A DNA stretch of 64,000 nt from Entoloma clypeatum (Eukaryota; Basidiomycota; Agaricomycetes; Agaricales; Entolomataceae). The position numbers were made by a program, and so were the translations under genes. The notes below the pieces were generated by a model that saw only the letters and a list, made by a program, of their open reading frames with translations, searched no databases and was not told the origin of the DNA. The stretch lies in NCBI GenBank assembly GCA_963565915.1, contig OY751494.1:4092001-4156000 (forward strand), read 5' to 3'. The first letter of the stretch is position 1. Each line of letters begins with the position of its first letter. Shown in pieces: positions 55,259-64,000 of the stretch.

Positions 55259-58200
55259 TCAATCCGAAGTACGGGATAAATTAGAGAAGAGGATTTTCCC
55301 CAGATTTTTAGTTAAAAGGTCTGCAGGGTTGTTCACTCCTTCAATAAATTCGACCGTAATTATCCCTTCGGAGACTTTTTCTCTGACGAAGTGGAATCGC
55401 ACGTCAATGTGCTTGGATCACTTCTCAGTTACAGGGTTGGATGCGATAAAGACGGAGCCGTTGTTATCTCCGTAGATCGGTACTGATCCGATCTGCATTC
55501 CAAGTTCGGCAAGCATGCTTCTCAGCCATGTTGCTGCGCGACTGCAGTCTGATAACGCCATATACTCTGCTTCTGTGGAAGAGAGGGCGATGGTCTTTTG
55601 CGCCGATGATACCCATGTTACTGCTCCAGATGCCAGTGATATGAAGAAGCCAGTGGTAGACCTCCTCGTGTTCTCATCTGACGCCCAGTCGGAGTCTGTG
55701 AATGCATAGATTCCTTTCCCTGAGTCGCCATCATACATGATTGCGTAATTTTTTGTCGCCTTCAGATACCTGCAAATGTCCCTAGCCACTTCTAAATGGC
55801 GCTTGGTGGGATTTGCGGAAAACTGTGACATTTTAATCACGGCAAAACAGATGTCTGGCCTTGTTCCAATCATCAGATATAGAAGTGATCCGATGACGGA
55901 TTGGTACTTTGATCGAAGTTCTGCATTGGGTTCATCTTCGGACATCATGGGTTTGTAGCCCGTAGGAAGTGGGGTATGGGTGGCGTTAGATTCGCTCATC
56001 CCCATTCGTTTGAGTATTTTCTCAAGGTAAGGTACTTGATCGATGAAGATACGTTTCCCGCGTTGCCTTATTTGGATAGAGAGAAATTCTTTCGGTTCCC
56101 CATCAGGCACAAGGTGCCCTAGGTCCCTACATTCCCATGTGGTCATAAAGGCCTTCTTTTTCTCTAGCATATATTCCTGGTTTGTGCCGAGAAAAGCAGA
56201 GTCGTCGACATAGATGACGGCGATTACAATTTCCCCGTTGGTACTTTTGTGAATGAACACTCCCGCATCGGAGTGAAGCCGGACAAAGCCGAGCTTTTTC
56301 ATGGAGGAATCAAGTTCCCTCCACCAGGCTAATGCGGCCTGCTTAAGTCCATATAGAGCTTTGAATAGTTGGTACACGAGGTGTTCTTTCCCTTTTACTA
56401 TGTAGCCCTCAGGCTGTCGCATGTAAATGACTTCACGGAGCGTTCCATAGAGGAAGGCTGATGAGACGTCCAAAAGTGTCATGAACCACCCTTCAAGGGC
56501 TGTCAATGCCAGTATTAGTCGGACGGTTTCATATCTTATGACTGGTGAGAAGATCTGATCAAAGTCGATCCCTTCTACCTGTGAAAAGCCTTTTGCGACA
56601 AGGCGTGCTTTCAGACGCCCGTCGGATTTTTCGTTATAGACCCATTTGTTCCTTAGAGCTTTCCTCCCTGCAGGCAGGGGTACTAGCTCCGTGATCACCC
56701 CGCGGCGTTTGAGCATGTCTAGTTCTTTACGTTCAGCCACATACCAGTCTTCTTTATTTGGAAGAGGGTATATGTCTTTATGGGACATTTCAACGATGCC
56801 AACTTGAACGGATATCGCCTCCATCAGGAGGTCATTCATCCATGCCGTTTGACCGCCCAATCTCCTTCTTCGATCTAATTTTTCAAGATCAGACGCTGGA
56901 GTGTCTTCCCCATAGATGCTTCCTGGCATCTTCCGAACTCGTCGTTCCCTGATCGGTCGATCTGGTACTTGCTCGGGTTCCGGAGTGGGTACTCGCGGCT
57001 CGTCATCAGGCTCACTGGCAGGCAATTCGTTGTCTGATTCAGGTTGATCCTGTTCAATGGGAACTGGGTTATGAGGTGTTTCGGTGTGGCTATCATCATC
57101 ATTGCTGCCGGGAATGAGATCCTCAAACTCATCAGCCGGCTCTGGGTTTTCCATTTCTGGGTGGTTTTCTGGCAACGGGTCGATGTGGCATCTAGGGTAC
57201 TTGCTTTCATCAAAGATAGCTTTCCCGCCCATGAAAATCGTGTTAGTCTCAGGATCCATGAAGCGGTATCCTTTGACCCCTGGTTTCGATCCGAGATAAA
57301 TCATCAATCGGGATCTTGATTCCAGGGAGTTCCTACGTTTCTCCTTTGGGATATATACATATGCCTGACATCCGAATACTCTGACGCTGGACATGTCGGG
57401 GATCTCATTGGTCACCCTGAAGTAAGGGGTTTTCCATTCAAGACGCTGCATGGGGGTTCTGTTATAGAGAAATGCTGCGTGTTCCAAACAGAATTCCCAC
57501 CACATGGGCGGTAAGCATGCATCGAAGCGCAATGCCTGAGATTTTTCCCATAGTGTTCGATTGATCCTTTCTGCTCTACCATTCTGCTGGTGCTGATATG
57601 GGAGCGTGACGTCGATCAGAATTCCATGATCGGCAAGTACATCCTTGTATTCGTCAAATTCTCCACCTCCATCAACCCGCCATTTTTTAGGGGTGGCGGC
57701 GAATTGATTCTGGATCATCGCAAGGAATTGTTTCAGCGCTGTGATGGCGCCTGACTTCTTCCTAAGCAAGACGACCCAGACATGAGAAGAAAAATCGTCC
57801 AAAAAGGTAAGGAAATATTTGTACTTGTGGTACGATGCCGTGGATATCTGTTTCAGGTCTGAATGAATCAGATCGAAGGGTTTGACAGCCCTGGTCATTG
57901 AATTGGGGTATGACTGATTCGGCATTTTCCCTTTGAGACACCCTGTGCAGTTTTCCTGTGATTTCTCACGTACTAATGTTTTGGGTACTCCTTTGGTACT
58001 GGTGGGAATCTTATTGAGCGCCTGGTCATTTGGGTGGCCAAGGCGTTTATGCCAGGTTTCAACAGTGATTTCGCTAGAGATCACATGGATTTGGTCATAG
58101 CGTATTTCAGTGTCTAACCAATAAATGGTTTGTCCAAGAATGTGAGGCGAGAACTGTATTTTGTTCTGTCCTTTGGAGATGTTAATTTCTCCGCGCATTC

Positions 58201-60016
58201 CGTCTACTTTGTAACCGTGATTAAGGAAGACGCCTAGGGACAATAGGCGTGTGTCCATGTCCGGAATGTAGAATACGGGTCGGAGAAGATGGGTTTTTAT
58301 TTCCCCATTTAGGGTATGCCATACTGGAATGGCCCCAACTCCGAGAATTTCCAGTTTCTTTCCCTTTGCAGCTGTTTGGACAAATCGCTTAGCCTTGAGA
58401 GGCCTGTAGTACGCGAAGTCTTTAAACTCATGGGTAAAGTGTAATGATGCGCCGGAATCTAAGATCCACTGTTCCTTACAGTGTGTACAAGAGGCAAAAT
58501 GTTTAATATATTTTTTGTGTAGATCACTGCTGAAGTGATCTACGCACTCTGTAGTGGTACTGGCTAATATATTATACGTCTGTTGAGAGACATAATTAGC
58601 TTTCCGCATTTGGTAAGGTTTGAGAGAAGAATGTGACGAACCGTCAAGTTCGATCAGCCCATCTTCGAATTGATCTGGCCCCATCCGCTCGCTTTGATGG
58701 TCTATGTCCATCATTTTCAGCGATTCTTCTATCGACGGGGCTACGCGACGCTGTTTAGCCGGCCTTTCGTCGATGTCAGGAATGATGGTGTCTAGGATAC
58801 GAAGGTTCGATCCAGAGGGACGAGCACCAATGTTCCGCGCGAGTTTACGGATGTGATCGTTCTTTTTCCACGCAGACGGCTTGCCCGAAGGAAGCCCGGT
58901 GTACTGGGATGGAGGCGGGTTCATTCGCTGAAGGAGCGACTGCATCCTTGCGGAATCGGGCTGTGTGGTACTTGTCGTTTTCCCGCGACCAGTGACGGTG
59001 GTGAAGGACGGTGCCGGATGAGGGGGGAAGTGAATGACAGGAGCAACAAACTCAACTGTTTCTTCCACATGGTCGGACGTGTTGTCCGCATTGTTAGCGC
59101 TTTTCTTCTGATTGCGCCAGCGTCCCTTTCCCTTCTTCTTCTCAGAAGCGGTACTTGGGTCGGACGAGTTAGGCTGCTCGTCAGCATCGTTCTGCGAGGT
59201 ACTCGGCTTTTGCTGCCTTTCCCATTTGGGGTCCTGCCCCTTTCGCTTTGTCCCGGAAATTTTCCGGGCCTGCTCATTGGACGCACGAGTAGACCCGACC
59301 GAATACTTGCGCCTGTATTCCGAGATGATGCTCTCGGCGACGGCTTTGTAGGTAAAATCATCGGCGTCGTAGACCTGGAAAAGGGCGGTGGAGAGTGACG
59401 ACCAGGCGTCGGGAACCGCATTGGCGAGGATCATTGCCTGCATCAGATCGGGGACGACAAAGTTCGAATCGGCGAGCCGAGCGAAAAGAGACCCCAGGCG
59501 TTCGATTTCAGGCACGGGGTCGCGTCCAGACAGCTTGAAGGTGGCGGCGGTCTTGAAGTCGCCGAAGATGACAGCCGGGGATACCTTGGAGTAGTTATCT
59601 TTCAGCGATTTCCACGCGCCAAGTGCCGAGGTGCTGTCCTTGATGTGGCGTCTGATCGCTTCAGAGACCTTCAGGCGTATCGCCCCAAGAGCTACGTCGT
59701 CGTCCCTGATCCAGGCTTTTTCTTCCTTACGGAAGCCGGGCTGGTCGATCGTGGTAGTCAGCACAGGGGGAGCAGCAGCAGTGGCCCCAGGGGTGGAGAC
59801 CGTGGTGGTGAAGTCAGCGATCACGGGACAAGTGATGTCGCCAGAGACGATGCGCCAGACTCCTTGATGGAGGAGGTAAGATTTCATTTTTTCGGCCCAG
59901 CTCTGGTAGTCGATACCGTCGAAGGGGGTGATGATGTCAAGAGCAGAGCGAGAGGTAGACATTGTAGATAAATCTAAGAAAGGGTTCCCAATCAGTGATG
60001 TGTGAATATGATTCAA
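55259..60016 (-). CDS. CopB gag-pol polyprotein, interrupted by one TGA
   Basis: Frame 60016-55418, 1532 codons. The start may be the ATG at 60016 or MSTSRS at 59962. Residues about 20-230 are the copia capsid; no CCHC knuckle is seen, only a basic KKKGKGRWRNQKK stretch. Protease WILDSGASLHF lies near 517. Integrase has the pre-integrase HKRLGHP motif, LIHSDL near 717, VDGGGEF near 780 and NGRAERI near 812. Reverse transcriptase has VIYVDDSAF near 1269. RNase H has DSDWAS near 1442 and GDNNGS near the end. TGA at 55418-55420 replaces an expected Arg before SKHIDVRFHFVRE. The frame continues to a stop at 55259. It is otherwise complete. Confidence 0.92.
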
Positions 60017-60310
60017 GAAAACAATTAAATGATTCCTTATGACATATTCCCTTCAGGAATAGCGGTCACGGGAAAACCCTTTATATGTCAGAAACGTATA
60101 AGGTGCAATCAACGTTTCCACATGGGGTGTACTAGGTCAATCCCCTTTTAGGGACGTCTCATGACAGGTACTTGTCGTAATGACGTTCCCAGGTTCATAT
60201 GTGAAGAAGTAAGACTCAGAACCTAGATCTTTCGATCGGTTCTTCGCCAGCCAGGGTAGAGTGGGCAGGTACTCGCTGTTGCCAGCGTTTCCCAAGTCCC
60301 TCTGCTATCC

Positions 60311-60323
60311 GGGGCCCATAACC
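60311..60323 (-). promoter_or_regulatory. CopB primer-binding site, half-tRNA(iMet) type
   Basis: GGTTATGGGCCCC on the minus strand directly after the 5' LTR, identical to the CopA site and complementary to the initiator tRNA anticodon arm. Confidence 0.85.
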
Positions 60324-60633
60324 TGTTGAAGTTCCACCTGGGCGCTAGCCACAGGTGTACTGAGCAACATAGCTACAGTGGAAGTACTCTACGATACCGC
60401 TATGGTCACTTACATGGTTTGGAGGGGGTAAGGCTAGTGAGAGCGGTTGAGGCTGGTGAGAGCGATGGAGCTGGTTAAGAGTCAAGAGACAACTTGTTGA
60501 TATTGACAGTTTCCTGGTCTTATATACCGTACTACTGTTTGTACCAACCAAACAAGTATGTAATGAAGATATGTAAAGGTCACGTGATGTAATCTAATCT
60601 AATCTAATCTACGTGATGGGAAAAGTTTCAACA
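60324..60633 (-). repeat. CopB 5' LTR
   Basis: 310 bp, no difference seen from the 3' LTR. Confidence 0.96.
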
Positions 60634-60684
60634 CTAACTAACCATCCCTATGTGGCAAATCCGGCACATGATACCCCCTTGAGG

Positions 60685-61375
60685 GGGTGTTGGAACGCGA
60701 TCCCGGCAACACATGTGGGTTGGGGGGGGGGGGGTCCTCGGGGGTGAAAAAAAAAAGTCCGACACCCTGATTAATTGACCAAAAATGGCAGGCAGGAACC
60801 CAGTCAGGACTGCTGAATGAGTCCGAAGCAAAGACGCACTAGTTGCGAACCTTACAATGGAAGTGGCACATTGACAAGGGAAGACGAGGGATGGGTACGT
60901 GCTAATTTCACAACATGAGACTTCCCCATGTCCACTGCCAGCTTCGATTGCAGCCATTGCAGCCCATCAGTCACCAACACAGAAGGGCCTGACAACAACG
61001 AAATTGACTCGGGACACACGATGTTGACCAGGCGAATGGATGCAGACATTGTGCCCTCTGTTTACCCTTGCGACACTGTGGCTGCAAACCACACCAGGCA
61101 GCCTGCAGCCTTCCAAACGCAGTGGTCACAGGAAACACTGGGAGGCAGGTGATGGCGATCACATCAAAAGGCACCTGTAACCTGGCATCTTCGGTCGCTT
61201 GCAATTTTGTGAGAGATTTAAGTATTTCTTTTGTTTTAATCTTTTTTTTTTGTAGAAATATCTATGTTTGTGGGCATAACATACTATATTAGGAAGGAGG
61301 GGGTGGGGGGGGGGGGGTCTACCGAGGCTGAAAAAAAAAGTCCGATGTGTGTTGCTGCAGTCGCATTCCGACACC
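60685..61375. mobile_element. Possible small inverted-repeat DNA element
   Basis: The left GAGGGGGTGTTGGAACGCG...GCAACACA stretch and the reverse complement of the right CGCATTCCGACACCCCC stretch are similar over about 35 bp with several mismatches. Each lies beside a long G run and an A run followed by GTCCGA, in direct orientation. No transposase frame or target duplication is evident. The interior shows no gene. Confidence 0.35.
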
Positions 61376-61534
61376 CCCTTGGAATAGTGTTGACAATAAG
61401 CAATTGGCCATTGTAAAAGTGTGGTAAACATAGAAAGATTCATCATTCAACAGCCAGACAGAACTGTAACACATTCTTGATGATCTTTTCATCCTTCGAC
61501 TAGACCATCAGATATCATGAACATGTATCGTATT

Positions 61535-63287
61535 CTAACCACCAGCCTTCCAGTATGCAATATCACCGTCAACCACTGTAAATGTACTATCAGCAATCCA
61601 TCAAGAGAAACGCCGACGAAAAAGACCTACTCTCGTATGGCTTCCCCTGCTGCCTAAGCTTCCCTGCCGCCTTAACGGCAGCCTCGCTTCCATGTTCTTT
61701 CAAGTCATCATATGCCATGATCTCCCCACACACAAACCGGACACTGACAGAGAGAGAGAGTCGACGCCACGCACATCGAGGCTGCTGTAACCCGCCTGCG
61801 TGATCTTCCCCAACGCACTGACAGCCCCAATCTTCGCCTCCTCCTCTTTCTTCTCCTCGGGCGACATGAGGACCAGCCGCTCCTCGAGCGCTACGGAGAA
61901 CGGGATGGGCGGGTCGCCGGGGTTGTGTTCGTCGATCCATGCTTTGAACTCTGGAAGCCTGCCCCCGTGCATCGATCAGCTAGGCCCAAGGGAGCAGCAG
62001 ACGGTAGGTATGTGCGCACCATTTGTTCTTTTCCGGACGTAGTCCTTCTCGCTGAGAAGGACGAGGTATGTGACAGGTTTGGCGGTAAGCAGGGAGAGTC
62101 CGTTGACGACGTCTATCTTTGAGGGCGTCAGCGATGAGTGGACAAAGTAGGAGGACAAGTGAGGTAAAGATGACGGGGGTGTTCAGGAATAAATGTGATC
62201 TCAAAGACATATTGGGGCGTTACTCCCGTCTCAACGAGCTGGGTTATCGAGCGGAAGCTCTTTTTTTCATCAAGGAAGACACTTGAAAGTTTTAGAAAGA
62301 ATCAACTGAAAGCAATTACCTAAAGAGAGATTTAGAGTCAGCATCAAGTTCGAAGAGCTTGTGAGAAGAACCGGAAGGGATCAGAGAAATATAGATATCT
62401 CAAAGGAATATTGGGGCGTTACTCCCTCCTCGACGAGCTGGGTTATCGAGTACATGGACTCTTTTTCTCACATAATAAGGAAGAGAAGGGGGGGTATAAG
62501 AGAAGAATATGAGACGCATATATGCACCTCTTTATTATTCCAATCCGCTTTCCGAATGTCCTTGTTATGCTCGGTAAGAACCTTGAATATTTTCTCCACT
62601 GTCGCCTTATGATTATAGTCAAAAGATTTCCAAGAAAACAATGATGGCGGCTCACAATCTCTTCTTTCCTTACCTTGTCCGCAAGACTGTTGCTGCCGAG
62701 AGACCGCCCACTCTTCTTCAAGCCTTCCAGCGCCTTCTCGACCCATTCGATGTCCTTTAACCGTAGCTCTGTCTGGATGACTTCCATATCGCGAATGGGG
62801 TTGACGTCGCCCTCAACATGGATGACTTCGGCACCGTCGAAAGCACGGACGACCTGAAAGATACCGTCCACGGCGCGGACGTTAAGAGCGCGCCACCAGA
62901 GTACGATGAGGTCTCCATACCGCTGTCAGACCAGCGATATCGATGCAGGTGAGGAAAGCTGGAACGCGGGAAACAGGCTTGTACGTTTCACAAAGCCATT
63001 CAAAGCGTGTGTCTGGCACTGGAATACGGGCTTCCTCCGCCCAGGTCTGTGACGATGTGAGAAGAGAAAATTGACGAGATCGACGATAATCACGGACCGG
63101 TTTCGGACGGCGCATTGAAGAAAGATGATTTTCCGACATTTGGAAGACCTGGCGGCACGATGCTATCCGTCATCGATGAAGAGGTAGGTTTTCTGAGCAC
63201 GAACAAACCTACGATGCCAATCTTGAGGTTGTTGCTCGGTCGCCCGAGAAGGACTTTCTTCTCTTGGGCTGCTTTCTTGGGCGGCAT
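61535..63287 (-). pseudogene. OLA1: OLA1, Obg-like ATPase (YchF family), damaged
   Basis: OLA1 is a conserved P-loop ATPase linked to translation and stress responses. Minus-strand exons: 63287-63209 (MPPKKA start, NNLKIGIVG), 63148-63098 (P-loop [11 protein letters not shown]), 63046-62921, about 62880-62656, 62605-62528, 62116-62020, 61958-61775, about 61736-61631, 61575-61535. Many intact stretches fit the family closely ([55 protein letters not shown]). Three deletions break it: about 35 nt after DLG, the intron end plus the segment before VRAVDG, and the intron end plus the TGS segment before FVCGEI. One A is missing in a homopolymer near 62030. The C-terminus MVDGDIAYWK is present. Confidence 0.85.
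62205..62475 (-). repeat. Direct duplication inside a large OLA1 intron
   Basis: About 65 bp (ATATTGGGGCGTTACTCCC...GAGCTGGGTTATCGAG, then CTCTTTTT) occurs at about 62209-62270 and again at about 62408-62468 with a few changes. The intron (62117-62527) is about 410 bp, far longer than the others in this window. The repeat is unexplained. Confidence 0.6.
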
Positions 63288-63438
63288 TTTCTTCTTTGCT
63301 GGACAACGACGTGAGGTCGAGAAGAAAGCCGCGAGGAGGGGGGAGGACGATTGATGGAAATGTCGGGATGAACGATAGCAGAAAGTTCCATATCTGCCTG
63401 GAAAAGAAAAAAATCGATCAACCATGTCTGGAAAAAGG

Positions 63439-63487
63439 CCTCTAATTAGAGGTGCACGTGTATATAACATGTACCTCTAATTAGAGG
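63439..63487. promoter_or_regulatory. Two identical 14-bp palindromes upstream of OLA1
   Basis: CCTCTAATTAGAGG at 63439-63452 and 63474-63487, 35 bp apart centre to centre, with GCACGTGTATATAACATGTA between. They lie about 150-200 bp upstream of the OLA1 start. TAATTA is a homeodomain core and CACGTG an E-box, so this could be a promoter element. Confidence 0.55.
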
Positions 63488-63821
63488 GGTATTGTGGGTA
63501 CATCAGGTGTCATTCCTTCATATCATAACAGATGCATGACTGGCATCGGCTGGATCACCGGACATAGGTTCCCATTCTCACCGCAGTGTTAGCGAGCCCA
63601 TCAACGTATCAACGTTCAACCCTGAAGTACGGAACTGGTCCGGGGGTGTTGGTACCCGCAGGAAGGAGTGTGCTTCAAAAGATATTGTCATGGGGCGTGA
63701 TAGAGCAACGGGAAAGGTTACAAAAACATTGCCTTGATTGCATGAGTTCACTATGATTACATGTATTTGAATGGAATTCATGCAAAGTTGAGAATCGCAG
63801 GGGAGAAGCTCCAAACTGGAA
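63488..63821. other. Intergenic region before the last gene's 3' end
   Basis: 334 bp. It should hold the 3' untranslated region of the minus-strand gene to the right. No other feature is seen. Confidence 0.4.
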
Positions 63822-64000
63822 TTAGATTTCCACGCCGATCTGTTCGACATATTTCTTGATGTTTTCTTCAGTCGTCCCATCCCAGCTGGTGCCCTCCACT
63901 TCGCAGGCCTTCCACGACGGCATGGAGCGTGTAAACGCAAGAATTTCAGCAATGGTTCCACCATTCAACAGTGGCAGCGTGTTCCTGTGACTGGTCGTGC
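63822..64000 (-). CDS. C-terminal part of an unidentified protein
   Basis: A minus-strand frame open to the window edge, with the stop at 63822-63824. The visible 58 or so residues include NTLPLLNGGTIAEILAFTRS and end WDGTTEENIKKYVEQIGVEI. The segment is well-formed and acidic at its end. No family is recognised from this much. The 5' part is outside the window. Confidence 0.5.
   Translation of the reverse strand, partial: TTSHRNTLPLLNGGTIAEILAFTRSMPSWKACEVEGTSWDGTTEENIKKYVEQIGVEI

Larger units (their letters stand above)
54863..60633 (-). mobile_element. CopB, young full-length Ty1/copia element
   Basis: 5771 bp with 310-bp LTRs (54863-55172 and 60324-60633) that appear identical and a perfect target duplication CTAAC (54858-54862 and 60634-60638). 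The coding strand is minus. The primer site is at 60311-60323 and a G7 purine tract at 55173-55179. One reading frame of 1532 codons carries gag through most of RNase H, with a single TGA near its end. Identical LTRs mean a very recent insertion. Confidence 0.96.

Noticed and set aside
58853..59398. 181-codon plus frame within CopB
   Set aside because: Antisense to the gag part of an obvious polyprotein.

Overview
The window is nuclear DNA of a filamentous basidiomycete, most likely an Agaricomycete mushroom. The evidence is dense genes split by many 44-60 nt GT-AG introns, eukaryotic housekeeping proteins, a GATA factor and a C2H2 factor with Ser/Pro/His-rich tails, and a retrotransposon landscape of chromoviruses, copia elements and an RNase-H-bearing LINE. 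Nothing in it fixes the genus.

Positions 1-14217 are gene rich: a partial gene of unknown function, lunapark (LNP1, minus), a two-finger GATA factor (plus), the ABC-F protein ARB1/ABCF2 (plus, 11 exons), the protein phosphatase 4 catalytic subunit (minus, 8 exons) and a C2H2 zinc-finger factor (minus). A run of exactly 200 N (14218-14417) follows. Positions 14418-22945 then repeat 5690-14217 almost base for base. The second copy starts inside the GATA gene with homopolymer differences, and the first copy ends inside a 9-bp tandem repeat. I read this as two overlapping contigs laid end to end, so the second GATA, ARB1, PP4 and C2H2 genes are probably not extra genes.

Positions 24757-52000 are a nested transposon cluster. 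A 5'-truncated LINE with poly(A) and a 13-bp target duplication contains a copia solo LTR (target duplication TGGCC) and a full copia element, CopA (AGAAG). Next come two related Ty3/gypsy chromoviruses, GypA (TCTAC) and GypB, which carry an extra ORF after pol and a primer site complementary to the predicted 5' end of their own transcript. After these lie a decayed copia (CopC) holding a gypsy-type solo LTR (GTACA), and a decayed gypsy (GypC) holding a 0.9-kb near-perfect palindrome. Most inactivating changes are C-to-T or G-to-A at CpG, which points to cytosine methylation followed by deamination.

Positions 52332-64000 hold a PHD-finger gene with two apparent frameshifts, a very recent copia element (CopB, 54863-60633, identical LTRs, CTAAC target duplication), a possible small inverted-repeat element, an OLA1 (YchF-type ATPase) gene damaged by three internal deletions and a homopolymer slip, and the 3' end of an unidentified gene at the window edge.

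The host genes serve conserved functions: ER shape (LNP1), ribosome biogenesis and translation (ARB1, OLA1), phosphatase signalling (PP4) and transcription (GATA, C2H2). They do not form one pathway. The transposon nest is the distinctive part of the window.
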